A stretch of DNA of 64,000 nt from Dicyema japonicum (Eukaryota; Dicyemida; Rhombozoa; Dicyemidae). Below, one piece after another: positions 43,240-55,449 of the stretch. Location of the stretch: the NCBI GenBank assembly GCA_011109175.1, contig RDEW01000041.1:434001-498000 (forward strand), written 5' to 3'. The translations under genes were made by a program, and so were the position numbers. Every line of letters begins with the position of its first letter. Position 1 is the first letter of the stretch. Under the pieces are notes generated by a model. It ran no database searches, was not told the DNA's origin, and saw nothing but the letters and a program-made list of their open reading frames with translations.

Positions 43240-45905
43240 TTAAGACAATAAAATCGTTCTAAAGTCCAGCGGATATGATCGAGTGGCTGTTACCTCTGAC
43301 TACTGCCAGGGATATCCTTTGGAAAAGCCACTCGGTTTCCCGACGCTCCCTCGAGGCTTTGGTCAATAGACACCCAAGTGCTCTAAGGAAAGAGACCGTC
43401 TTGGGGCCAAAGACTCCGCTCGTCTCGACGACCACTGGCTGTACATGGAAACGGTTTAGGAGGCTGCTGTATTTCTTTATTTTTGAGTTTTCATATAAAC
43501 GGGCGGCCTCTCCCGCTTTCATTGCCGACCTCAAAAGTTTCGACTGGGAAAAGCTGTCAGTACAGGCAGCATCCCAAATTAAGCATTTGCCCCGAGAGAA
43601 GGGGAAGACAGTAATTCCATCGGGTCGCTTCCCATCATCCCTACTCAAGCCCGTTGGCTCTAGAATGGATGGGTATCCCGCCAACTCGAGGGCGCGCTTC
43701 ACCACTTCATTTATAGCCTTGTGTCTAGCGAATCGACCTGCGCTTTTTCGACAAGAAAGGGCATGATGTCCATAGCAGTCGACCTTCCGGCCGCATCGGC
43801 ACTCATGGGGTTGACAAACTTTCAATCCAAGTCTGATGGAGACTCCGGTGCGGACCGTTTCATCGTCTAGGTGAGTTCCCACGTTTCCAATGGGTAGGGC
43901 ATTGATCCAAGCCCGCTCCACTCGCATCTTGCAGTTAAAAGACAGGCTCGTCGTGTTGGTTAGATATTTTCAAAAGCCTCTCGTATTTATCCTCGCAAAC
44001 AGACTCATAAAGGTCTCTCTGCCCGAGTTGTTTGACTTTAGGGTGTACCAAATCTTCGATCTTTGACGACTCTGATGGGAGCTGGAGAATCATCATGATC
44101 AAATTCTGATTGGAGTCCAATGAGGATTGATATGCCGGGTGTGCAAATCAGATGGTGAGAGAATTCCGAGTCCACCAAAGCGAACGGGCAAGGTTGCTTG
44201 TTCCCATCCTTGTTCGTCGAATTCGACATTAGTAATACGTTCGGTCGTAGACCGGAATAGGGAGTCAATCGCCCCGAGTTGTTGCATTTTCAGGTAACAT
44301 GGAGCCCTCGAAGGACGTAATTTAATTTCTGCGTGGATAAAGCGTTTTCATGAGAAAAAGAGAGGTATGTACATCCAGCATCCCAAGGCGTAAAAAAGTT
44401 TTTCTTAGTTGCTGTTCTTTAGCCAACAGAGTGTCGTTAATTCCAGTTTCAGCCAGAGGGCATCCAAGTATTTCCAAATGATCCGGCTCGATTTCCGATA
44501 TTTTAGGAATAATCCCCCGAAACATTAATAGGATCCGATTCCATTCATATCGGGAGAATCCATAATTAACAATTTCGCATTTGGATGCGTTTAGCTTTAA
44601 ACCAAGCGTATCCAATTGGTTAGTAATCTCTGTAGACAGTCATATACATTGTTAGGATGACCTCCCAGGGTGCAATCATCCAAATACCACACGTTCAGCG
44701 GAGTAGTAAGGCATCTCATGACACGGTCGACACCGAGGCAGAACAATGCCGGTCCTAGTGGGTCTCCTTGTTGAACCCCACACGACGAGGGAATGAAGTA
44801 TTTCCCATGTACAAGACTGGACGGTTTTCCATACGAACAATGAACATAATTATATAGACGGGTAATGGGTAAGACAATCTTCCAAAATTACATCGCGCCG
44901 TATGGTATTGAAGGCGTTTTTTATGTCAATCTTGAGGACCACACAAGGCATGTTCGTTCTGTTTCCAGTAAACATCCGAACGGCATGAACCGCCGCCTCA
45001 CATCCACCAGGAGTACCGACCCCTACTTGGGTTGGTCGCAGTTGTTTGACAAGCATCGGAAGGATTGCTCTGCTAGCAAGTTTAGAAGCCAGTCGACGAA
45101 AAACAAACCCAACAGCAATAGGACGAATTCCTCCTCCACATTTATCAAAGGCAATTAACTTGGCGGAAAACATAATATGACGGATTGCTTCTGGTAATCT
45201 TCCGGAAAGCATTCTGTTGATTAACCTCGTTATAGCCGATAATAGCCGAACACCAGAGTTCCCCGTATTCTGATCAATTAAGTCTTTTAGGTGTCCTGGA
45301 CGGAGTCCGTCGAGTCCGCCACTGCTGCTTGGGCGAATGAGAGGATCGCATCTTTCACGTCCCCCTCAGAAATAATCAGACTAGGTAATTCTCCAGAGCA
45401 AGTAGGGATCTGCTCGTCCACTGGCGTACCAGGATGTCGTTCAACCAGTGCATCGTAGGAGTGTTCAGTTGGCTCAATTAGACGGTTATGCTCTTCTAGA
45501 GTCCTCACGGCGGCCCGGACTCCACCTTCAGATAGTTTGCGATGTATCGCTCTCAATCTTTGTGTTTCTGAGGCATGGTTCTCGTGGTTTGAGGGCTTGA
45601 AGGTATATTCTCGGGAGTCACTGAACAAATTTCCAGAAGAAAACAAGCAAATATTTTCCTTTACAATAGACGTGAGCGATTCCTGATCTTTCCTCTTCTG
45701 ACAGGGCATACATAGCGTGTATGGTGCAAAGTAGAATAATCGTGTCCAATCAACTTGGTCAGTCGAAGAAATTGCCCTTTCAATACAATCGTGTAAACAG
45801 TCGGCGGCAGGAACACGGGCTGCTTTTGGAATTTTGATCATGATCCTGCGTGTAGATGCCAGGTTTGCAATTGATTCAAGGGTTTGTCTGGTAATCTTAT
45901 TGGTA
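43240..45905 (-). mobile_element. RLE-type LINE, 5'-truncated, inserted in the LRR-ARM locus
   Basis: Minus strand. N-terminal domain without the PHD finger (IKIPKAARVPAADCL from 45841), GLDGLRPGHLKDLI (frame change near 45300), GGGIRPIAVGFVFRRLASKL, LKIDIKNAFNTIRRD, GVQQGDPLGPALF and WYLDDCTLGG (RT), LGLKLNASKCEI, VRFGGLGI. Then the endonuclease ORF 43259-43927 with CRCGRKVDCYGHHALSCRK, GKRPDGITVFPFSRGKCL and WDAACTDSF, and the C-terminus RISLAVVRGNSHS. About six frame breaks; the 222-codon nuclease part is fully open. The 5' junction at about 45905 falls inside LRR-ARM gene sequence. Confidence 0.85.
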
Positions 45906-46465
45906 TCATTCTCACTTCAAGAATATGATGACCCAGATTTGCTACATTCCCTATTTATGACTGGATTTAACAAAATCAAATCCCTTGAGCTTGGCGATTT
46001 AGAAAATGATAAAATAATTTTTAAAAAACAGCACAATTAAAATAATGGATAAACTTGAGCATATATACTTTATGAACGTTCAAATTATTGACTTTGAAGA
46101 GTTTGCCGCTAAACCTAAACAGTCCAGAGTCTCTGTGGTTTTAATTTATATCAAATTCAGTGATTTTAAGCATGCAACTAATGAATATGATGAAACAAAT
46201 ATTGATGCATTTAAGGTTAATTGTATTCCTCTTCTCGAAAAAACCAAAAATCTAACATTTCTCGATCTATCGAGTATAATATAGAATGGAAAAATTAACA
46301 AAGTTATTCGATTATAATAATCATAGACACGTGGCCAAACATGGATTGAGAAAAAATAATTTGGACCTAATTACAAATTTCAGTGTGGATATAAACGAAT
46401 CGGTAAATTTTATGATATATCATAGAATAATAAAGAATCACTTGTAAACAACTTACTCAGATCTG
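45906..46465 (+). pseudogene. LRR-ARM family fragment, plus orientation (copy Z3)
   Basis: Reads SLQEYDDPDLLHSLFMTGFN, KSLELGDLEND, MDKLEHIYFMNVQIIDFEEF, HATNEYDETNIDAFKVNCIP and LLEKTKNLTFLDLS, the leucine-rich N-terminal half of the copy at 53.4-55.4 kb but in the opposite orientation. The last about 97 bp (46369-46465) are the inverted repeat of 43110-43207 on the other side of the LINE. Broken by indels. Confidence 0.6.
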
Positions 46466-46799
46466 AACCGCACACCCATTCTTTTCATGCAAGATAAGCG
46501 ACGTGCACCTGAGCAATTCCAACGTTAATGCAAGTAATTTGTTCAGAAACTCTTTTTTTTCTTGGAGATAAGTTACCATCTCATTATCTTCCAATTACAT
46601 CAGCTTTCATGAGTAATCAGTTCCACTAGGATGTTAGGCGCAGACGTCCTTAGTAACACTAATGTATGCCCATTTTGTCAATTGAATGTAAATCAATAAA
46701 ATTTAAATAATAAAACTGGGATGATGTTTACTGGTGTAATATTGAGCATCTTTAATTCTCAACAAGGACACACTTTTGATACTTCCATATTTATTATTT
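46466..46799. other. No recognised gene
   Basis: Unassigned; no motif or repeat recognised. Confidence 0.3.
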
Positions 46800-46985
46800 A
46801 TTTTAAAACCCAAAGACCACCAAAAAAGAAAGAATTAACTCGATAAATTAAGTGATCCCAGCCTCCAACATCTCTCGAATTCTCTTCGAATCTCCGCAGT
46901 GAACCAACACCGTTCCTGAAATGTCTTTTATTTCTGCAAGGAATTCTATCGGAGTGCACTTTTTTAATACCGATTTATATGCATC
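46800..46985 (-). mobile_element. 3' end of an APE-type LINE (family B)
   Basis: Matches 14085-14260 (shared 'atctctcgaattctcttcga', 'gtgaaccaac' and 'tctatcggagtgcactttt'). It starts at the tail 'ttttaaaacccaaagaccac'. Only about 180 bp; a 5'-truncated insertion. Confidence 0.65.
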
Positions 46986-47039
46986 ATTAATTATTTAGTT
47001 GTAAGAAAAAAATCATTAATTATTTAGATGTAAGTAGAC

Positions 47040-47270
47040 CTCCGATGTAAACGGAGAGAGCAAATGATTTTGTGTCAACCTACCATTGGCCGAAACCTGA
47101 AACAGATGAATCACATGACACCACTCTAATAGAAGACAAGTAGAAAAAAAGATGAGAAACTTTATCAGAGTATACCTATTAAGGGACATCGAACCAATGT
47201 GCTATTTACAGTATGACACCCTAAGCACTAAGCTACCTAAGTAGCTTACAGTTGTAAGGATTCATTTGAG
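47040..47270 (-). repeat. tRNA-like SINE trace (minus strand)
   Basis: On the minus strand 'ggtagcttagtgcttagggt' (A-box-like, complement of about 47219-47238) precedes 'ggttcgatgtc' (B box, complement of about 47185-47195) at tRNA-like spacing. No second copy of this exact sequence was noticed, so it may be a diverged member of the SINE family or a tRNA relic. Confidence 0.4.
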
Positions 47271-47344
47271 TTTACCGATCATTTTCTAGAAATTTGTAAA
47301 TAAGTGTTAAAATAGTTAAATATTTAAGCCACGTAAAATAATCA

Positions 47345-47710
47345 TTGATTTATCATGACGACACGTGGTTTTCTGCTGTGGTGACTCTCAGTGTATATTA
47401 TACACGAGGGGAATCAGTTTATCTCTCCAACCTCAGCATTTACTTCGATTAGTGGATATTCTCGTTCTCCCTTTGTTGCTTCTGTTAGGCTTTGGAACAA
47501 AACCTCATTTCTGACTCTTCTCTAACGATCATTCTTTAAGGATACCAGCAGAAATGACAGGAGCTTGGCTCCTGATTGCAAACCTCAAGTGACATGCTTA
47601 CACAGGAGTCGAAGCTTACATATCTGTCCCATCCTTGTTTCCAAGATAGTCTATTTCGAGAGGACCATGTGAAAGATTTGATCGACTCCTAAAATTATCA
47701 TGAGAGAGCT
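47345..47710 (+). pseudogene. Degenerate 5' end of a family A LINE with decayed 2A region
   Basis: Colinear with 15570-15900: 'gacgacacgtggttttctgc', 'gtggtgactctcagtgt', then 'ggctttggaacaaaacctca' in place of the intact 2A-coding 'gatattgaacaaaaccctgg'. Then 'acacaggagtcgaagctt' (endonuclease 'atccaggagtcaaaactt'). All frames broken. Shows the 2A-bearing 5' structure is shared by more than one insertion. Confidence 0.5.
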
Positions 47711-48619
47711 TTTATTCATGGTGTCTTTTTATATTCATAATTTATTGGGGCAATGTCGGTGGAATGTGGTGATTTGAACTCTTGGCTTCGATCACCATCC
47801 ACCGACAGTCCTGGCAAGGACTGATCCAATCCAGAATAGTTAAAGGTTATAGTTCTTAATGAGTGTAGATGTTGCGATAGTTGAATTGGTTGCATTTCTA
47901 AAATTTCCTGAGATTCAAAAAACTAGTTATATCAACATAGATTTAATTTTCGAAATAGTATTTTACTGCAGCATGGCAACTTCCCCATCTAATAATTATA
48001 AAGGTACCTTGTCAAAAAATCTGGAAGACATCCAGTATCTCTGAAAGGATGTCTAGATTTATTCTTTGCACTCAAATTTCTTTGATAAATAGTAGAGCAT
48101 GCATCTTAAAATTAAAAATTTTAAAATTATTTCCAAAGACCAAGGGTAACCAAACTAACTAACTCCTCGATCCTGAGTCGTTCCAGCATTCTAGAACTTG
48201 TCACCAGTTAACGACGTTGTCCCCAAGGAAGAATTGTTGGATCCTCTTAATGCCGGCCAAGCATTGGGCTCCTCCACAGTAAGGTGATCCAATGACGCCA
48301 TAAGAAAATAAATAATTTTACCAAACTATCTAGCACCACATGGCGCAACGAGATTTTTAGGATTTTTAAAATTTTTAAATCTTAGATTTGTTATATATTG
48401 ATTTAGTAGCATTTATAATTCAGAAAATAATTAATTAATTAAAAATTACATTTTTAATTTTCAGATTAAATTATGAACAAACACGAATTATAAGATCATA
48501 CAATTAAAATATCACAAAAATTTGAACCCATTTTTATAGTTTCTGGTATAGTTATTTGCCATCAGTTTTACATTTACCTAACTTATTAATTTATAGCATT
48601 TTAAGTCAGAAAAATGAAT
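47711..48619. other. No recognised gene
   Basis: 48120-48320 has 'ggttccagc'-like and LINE-end-like words without clear family. 48330-48550 is AT-rich. No coding motif recognised. Confidence 0.3.
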
Positions 48620-50430
48620 ACACGTTTATTAAGTGTTGTGGTGTGATCAACAAAAATCTCAGATGGAACATAAAGAACGAAAAGAAGACAAAGTACGAGG
48701 AACAAATCCAGTACGGACAAATCAGGTATGTTTTTTTATGTGGAAATCGAAGATCAGGAAATATGGGATTAACTGTACACAATGTGAATCATTCGCCAAT
48801 CTGGGCTGCATAAAAATGAGTAAAGCTTGCGCCGAGACGCTGTCGAGTTGGGTGTGCCCCTCTTGTATTGGAATGGAGGCCCCCAAGCGCGAAAAAATAA
48901 CTCAGTCAAACTTTACACTGCCACATACAGACCATACTCTTTTGAAGATCTCGAACCTCAGGAAAGCCATGAAGATCCAGTAAAATCCCTAAAGGAGTAC
49001 GAATTGCCGCAGCAACGTGTCTTTCAGATGCCATTGATCACGCACTATCCTCTGACAGTTAGGAATCCTGGCTAAAACTTATATGCTTTGCACCTGTCGC
49101 ACTCGGAATACCTACAAAGGAATCTGAGGACAATAATAAAGAAACAAACTCCCGACTCAACTTATCCGGGAAAATGAAACGAAACATAATGAATTTTAGC
49201 TGTCATAACATACACGCAATACTTGAACATCCACTTAATGTCAATGAGGTCGAAACCAGAGGAGCATTCATTAAAGATGCCCCCAACAATCTAAAGGATA
49301 GAGTAAACCGGAAACTTCTGGAGGGCGACGTGCGGGAGCCTTACGGTTATCACATCCGATGACACAATATTGTCTTGTCACCCGAGGTCCTAAATACCTT
49401 AATACTAAAACATCCAGATGCACCGACTGACTATGAAAAGTTTTTGAATCCTGAAAGAACCCAGGAGATCATCATTACTAATCCGAAGTGCGCCACGGAA
49501 TAACTTCCTTCGCCGCTAGAAGCGGTGGAGGCTTGGAAGGGTTACGTCCTGGCCATATTTAGGACCTTACGTCCACTTACACCTCGGAAGCTGGACGATG
49601 TCTTGTCAAATCAATTACGGACCTAATCAGAAAAATGTTTAACCGCGACATCCCAAAATATGCCAAAGAATTGCTCTTCTCCCCAAGGCTACTTGCTTTC
49701 AAAAAACCCAACAGAGGAATCCACCCCATTGCGGTCGGGAACTATTTTAGAAGACTTGCAGCAAAAGTAGCATCGACCTGGTGAGCCGACAACTCGGAGA
49801 GAACTTCTTTCTTAAACAAATGGGTGTTAGTATCCATAACGGATGTGAGGCTGAGGTTCATGCAGCAAGGCGTTTCTTCACACATAAAAATATTTCAAAT
49901 GAATGCATTGGAATTAAGTTGGACATAACGAATGCCTTCAATTCTCTAAGAAGAGATGAAATTATGAAAACGTGTTGTAAGAGGGCTCCAAAGCTTTTCT
50001 CTCTTGTCAATTTATCCTATGGGGAAGATACGTCTTTGGTTTTTGAAAATGAAATTATTAAATCAAAAACGGGTGTCTAACAAGGAGATCCGGTCGGACC
50101 TCTCTTATTTGCCCTGACCATTGATGAGGTCGTGAGATCAATTGATGCTCAGCTAAATCTCTGGTAAATCGATGATGCCACAATTGAAGGATCGTTCAAG
50201 GAAACATACAAATCATTACGTAAAGCGTTACCCGCTTTAAAACATTTTGGTTTGGACATCAATGTTAACAAATTAGAGCTAATAAATGTCTCATATCCAT
50301 ACACCGACTTCCTCTCTATCAAGGAGTCTTTTAACGAACTGCTTCCTAGGATCCCGACTGTGCCAGTTGATAAATTTTCTCATTCATATTCAAAGGATTT
50401 TCTCACTCACTCAAAGCATTTTCTCACTCA
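48620..50430 (+). pseudogene. RLE-type LINE, 5' two thirds (PHD finger to RT)
   Basis: PHD-type finger KYGINCTQCESFANLGCIKM then SKACAETLSSWVCPSC, with the first Cys pair degraded and the metal His replaced by Asn. Then the N-terminal domain (NIMNFSCHNIHAI, NRKLLEGDVREPY), GLDIS-like RT start, HPIAVGNYF, ORF 49781-50080 with LDITNAFNSLRRDE (catalytic Asp), V(stop)QGDPVGPLLFAL and LW(stop)IDDATIEG (YxDD with its first residue lost), HFGLDINVNKLELIN. It ends near 50430 without the nuclease. Multiple stops and frameshifts. Confidence 0.8.
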
Positions 50431-50829
50431 TATTAGAAAGACCTTTTCCAAGGTTATCACGACGAAGATATAACCATTGGTTATTTGAAGAGATTTATTG
50501 AATTTGTTTTATAAAGACCAAACTCTCAATTCTTCTGTTAACTTCTGTAGATATTATTTTTCAACATTTTTGACTGTTAATCCGACATCAGGACCCTCTA
50601 TTAATCCCAGATATTTATATCTTCCAATTATATCTAACATCCTTGATTCTTTCGATAATAGATCTGAGTTATAATCTGTCTTTTCCAGATTCTTTTCAAA
50701 CTCAACAGCTAAAATATATATTGTTAACGTCTTCGATCATTTTCATTATAACCGCTTCGTTATTCGAAACAATTTTCAGATCATCTATGGACAGATGACG
50801 GCTAGTCGAAAATGACGAAACTGTTCTAT
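50431..50829. other. No recognised gene
   Basis: AT-rich. The minus strand near 50570-50800 has short open stretches but no motif I can name; possibly LINE-derived. Confidence 0.3.
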
Positions 50830-52995
50830 TTCTTCAGTGAATTTTCCAGATTTTTTCGAAATTTTAAAAATCAAAAATACTATTATCGGATTAATTAATG
50901 ACGCAGAAAGTTACAAAAGTGAATAACAACCCAGCCAAAGTCGACCTACACAACACTTCCCGTTTTTATGAAACTACAAATATCTACTCATTCACAGTTG
51001 AAAACAAGACACTGTGCAGAGCTATAGAATTTGAAATAGATAAGAAATGGCTATAATAGCGATCAACTAAGAGCACATAATTGTGAGAACGACGATTTCA
51101 ACCGATTCCACTATGAGCAACCCAATAATGGAAACCTGACGAATTCAACCGATTCCACTATGAGATACTAGACAGCCTTGTTGTACTGATGTCAGTCATG
51201 TCAACTACAAGCGCGATAAAAATCGCCAATATATTGCATCTCCACAATGAGTCAAGATCTATGCGGATGAGTCACAGAAGCCCTGGTACCTTCCATCTCG
51301 AATTCTACAAAAAATCTGATAAGACAACCTTTATGGAGACCGTGGATAATATTTGTCCCATTGGACTGGACAACCACAAATTCAGAGAAATAACCTCGAG
51401 GTCATTAGAAATTGTAATGAAGAACCTACCCTTTGGGTGGAAGACAGTGATCACCTGGACTCCTTTTAAGAGATAGCCCTATCCACAACGAATGTCTCTC
51501 GAATGTTCAGAAGAGGACAGACGTTGTCAATGGCCAAAGCGTCAATCGGACACAAAGAGGAGGCCACATAGCTAATCTGTGAGGCTTTTTAATTGGAAGA
51601 AACATGGTCACTTGAGAATGGATGCGGTAAGACCCGTTGATTTGTTAGGAATGCCAAAAAATTGGGCACTTTGCGTACCAATGCAAGAATTGTATCCGCT
51701 GTGCAGGAGAACACGACATCTCCAAATGCCTCGAAAACAACTGTGTCATCTGTGGATAACTATGTCAACGGCAGACCCGAAATAACATGCCTGAAAAAAT
51801 CTTCAAGAAGTTAGAAGATATAATCTCAAGATTATAGGAACTCAGTAAAATCACCCAGAATGGATTTAAAAAAGATGTTGACTTTGCAATGGAAAGCATC
51901 ATGAGCTAACACCATGGAAAAGAGGCGCCACCAAGATTGACGTTTTGGTAATCAATGAGACCATGATAAAAAAGACCAAAACTACTACTATGGAGAAATA
52001 CAACTCGATAGAAATACCATGGGCGGAAGGCGACACGGCTGATACGGGAATCTCTTCTACCGTGATGACCTTCAAGCACGGAGCCGGAATATAGCACAGA
52101 ACATAATGTGAATTCGTTTCCATCAACCGTTTTATAGAGATTAACGTATTTTTTGAAAGAAATGCCATGTCTATCTTGGTGAGCGACATAAATTCAAAAA
52201 ACGTCAGTTACAGGTGCCACAAGACCAATGGCGACTGACGATACTGAAAATTTATGCTGAGATAGCATTACATCGGATGAGCTCAACCGTTTTTCTCACC
52301 ATGGTGGAGACATGCTTAGTGTTTTCCTTGTATCACCGCTACTGTACACATATGTGGAAAGACCAAGAACTATGCGGGATATCGGTAGTGACCACATATT
52401 ACAGGAACTGGTCTTGAATTTAGTACCAGATGTCATTCACACATAAAATGGAAAGACTACAGGAATTACCTCACAAGGAACCTAAAAAAGTGGACGGAGG
52501 AACCCATTTCAACAAATGAAATCAAAAATACGAACTGCAAGCTCACAAACATCAAAGGGACATATTTGCAACTATATGCTAAGAAGAATTCTTGAATGAA
52601 AACCGTAACAAATGTATCCACATTTCACCTAAAACCTTGGAACTGATCAAAGAAAAAAAGTCGACTGAGAACTAACTTATGATGATATGTTGACCGGATG
52701 AACCTCATGACGCTACGGTTCAGCTCAAATAACCAAATGAACCATCGTATGCTGGCAGTAAGTACGGAAACCTTCCTTTTCGTTTTCACAAAGATAATCC
52801 TACCGAGGCTATTACATGGATGTGAGGCGTGATACCTATCCACGAAGAAAGAAAGGATATTATCAGTACTGGCGAAGTCTAGAAGATTAGTCATAAAGTT
52901 AGCCCTGGGCAGAAGACTACGCGACGTCCTGAGTACTGAAAAAGATCTGAGTCTTGCCCTAGTGAAGCAAATTGTGAAAAACAGGATTTGTAGAT
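50830..52995 (+). pseudogene. Gag-like/RT LINE (family C), copy 2
   Basis: Same order as 39265-41305. Here the zinc knuckles are better preserved: ECQKIGHFAYQCKNCIRCAG then EHDISKCLENNCVICG (two CCHC plus a CxxC), at about 51645-51760. A 280-bp segment (51935-52215) absent from copy 1 encodes FFERNAMSILVSDINSKNVS, presumably ORF2 near the endonuclease end. RT thumb remnants (LLHGCEA..., KIVKNRICRFLRKNAH) end near 52995. Copy 1 instead keeps about 230 bp after the knuckles that are lost here. Confidence 0.68.
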
Positions 52996-53384
52996 TCCTA
53001 CGTAAGAACGCACATTAATTATGGAGATGGGGACGTCAAAAGGACCAGGCCGCAAAGACGTACTATTTAAAACCCCTATATCTAACTCCTAATCCGGGAA
53101 GTTTGTCGAGATTTATTTTTTACGACCAGCCTCGATGGACTTTTAGATCATCTAAGAATTGTGATATTTGAAAGAGTTTGTCAGAAGAATTTTGATTGTT
53201 TATATCAATGTTAATGAGATTTTAGAAACAAATTGGTGTTTTGTTCACATCAGATAATTGTTAAAAACATTTGGATTTGAAAAAAGTCAGTCTAGCAGAA
53301 ATAATGAATTAGTCCTAAGTATGAAATTAATTGCCATCAAGTGAGGAATACGTATTGTTAATAATTTATTAAAAAGGAAGATTA
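52996..53384. other. 3' flank of family C LINE, copy 2
   Basis: Corresponds to 41306-41650 of the first copy. AT-rich, no gene recognised. Confidence 0.35.
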
Positions 53385-55449
53385 GACCTTCGAAATAAAA
53401 AATTAGACTACCGAGTAAAATAATGGATATTGAAATTTGCTTGATGCGGATTTTCTTTTATAAATTGGTAAATATTATTTAGAATATATTCTTTTGGACT
53501 CAAATCACCGAATCGAAATTTACAAATGTAGGCAAAATATGATTCGGATCCCCCAATATAAAAGTCATGCAACTCCGGATAAAATATTGCCCGTCAAAAA
53601 AGAGTTGATTTAACTCAGGATTCCTTTCAATGAAACACCGATTTTACAATAAATCTTCTATTACTCCACACGTCGCCAGTAAACCTCTTGCTTTTGGATA
53701 TTTAGCTAGAGTTGCCACAATTTTGATGATTCTAATGGTGATATAATGACCTGAAATTCCGTCTATCTGAACCCTTTTAAAAGCATTGTGAATTTGAGCA
53801 ATTCCATCCAAATCAACAAACAAATCCACGTTTTGTTCATTTTCGTCTAAATAAATATATGTTGAATGCCTAGAAGATATCTCAACACATTGAATAAGCC
53901 AGAAGTCATGCAGTTGCATTTTTCAAGAAATTTAAAGCAATACTAGGATTATCTTTTCATTAATTTTAAACTTTGACAAGTCCGGAATAGCCAAGATAAG
54001 TCAGAAAGTTTATGCTCATATCTTTCATAATTTCACTTTCGTAGCTGTTCCAAAAACACATTTTTTTAAGCACGTATGAGAACGAAGGTAACTAAAATTA
54101 AAAATTTTCAAACAAAAACTGAAGTCTCCCATGGTTTTACAAACTTTAATATGCTTACACAATCAGTAATTTTCTAAAAATTTGAAATTACAGTACATTT
54201 TCATCATCATCAAAAGGTCGGTAAGGATGAACCACGTCAAGAAAAGTATCATAAATCATGCTAAGAATAGAATCAACACATACCAACGATTAAAGTAAGA
54301 AATTTCATAGTCTTGGGTGATCTCAATAAGAATAGTCCTGGAGTAATAAAATTCACTTACATGATATTCTGAAATCACACACTTAGTCTCATACAACTGG
54401 TCGAAAAACTGAACTAATACTTTTTTAAATACTTTCAAAAATCGACTTAAAATTTTATTTCTAAATTTTCTATTCCCATTGCAAATTTCATAAATGACTT
54501 TATACAATTGTTTTTCATCTCCTAAATCTAAGACAGATCTGAGTAAGTTGTTTACAAGTGATTCTTTATTATTCTATGATATATCATAAAATTTACCGAT
54601 TCGTTTATATCCACACTGAAATTTGTAATTAGGTCCAAATTATTTTTTCTCAATCCATGTTTGGCCACGTGTCTATGATTATTATAATCGATAACTTTGT
54701 TAATTTTTCCATGTCTATATTATAACCCGATAGATCGAGAAATGTTAGATTTTTGGTTTTTTCGAGAAGAGGAATACAATTAACCTTAAATGCATCAATA
54801 TTTGTTTCATCATATTCATTAGTTGCATGCTTAAAATCACTGAATTTGATATAAATTAAACCACAGAGACTCTGGACTGTTTAGGTTAGCGGCAAACTCT
54901 TCAAAGTCAATAATTTGAACGTTCATAAAGTATATATGCTCAAGTTTATCCATTATTTTAATTGTGCTGTTTTTAAAAATTATTTCATCATTTTCTAAAT
55001 CGCCAAGCTCAAGGGATTTGATTTTGTTAAATCCAGTCATAAATAGGGAATGTAGCAAATCTGGGTCATCATATTCTTGAAGTGAGAATGATTGGACGTT
55101 ATTGGGTGAGAATGGTAGTAAAGGATTATTTTTTGAAATTATTTTACATAATTTAATATTCGATAAATTTGGATAAACTTGAATCATCTTGACAATATCT
55201 TCAACATCAATTCGCTTACAAAATTCAACGCAGAAAACATTTTTTTACTACATCTGAAATCTTACTTAATTTTGAATATAGTTCGTCTGGAAATTCAATT
55301 CGAAATGGATCTCTCGCATATCTCAGTTGTCTAAGTAATCTTTTAAAAATCATTTTTCTAGTTTTTTCGTTTAATTCTTGATATTTTTTATCATCAAAGT
55401 CTATTCGAATTTGATCAAGGCAATGCGCATATAATGAGGGTATTTCCAT
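53385..55449 (-). pseudogene. ZYG11/ZER1-like LRR-ARM gene, most complete copy (Z2)
   Basis: Starts at an ATG at 55449 (MEIPSLYAHCLDQIRIDF...), then KMIFKRLLRQLRYARDPFRI, and after a frame change in a 7-A run (about 55245) VFCVEFCKRIDVEDIVKMIQ, SFSLQEYDDPDLLHSLFMTG, LEHIYFMNVQIIDFEEFAAN, LNSPESLW, then (other frame) LLEKTKNLTFLDLSGYNI. C-terminal ARM-like part: NRKFRNKILSRFLKVF, DLFVDLDGIAQIHNAFKRV and ATLAKYPKARGLLATCGVIE. An N-terminal 'SLxxxCLD' resembles the VHL-box start of ZYG11 proteins. Broken frames suggest a pseudogene, though homopolymer errors could explain some. The family has at least four copies within 20 kb. Confidence 0.52.

Noticed and set aside
51899-52189. 96-codon minus frame with a hydrophobic C-terminal half
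   Set aside because: It is the antisense of LINE ORF2 sequence on the + strand and has no independent support.
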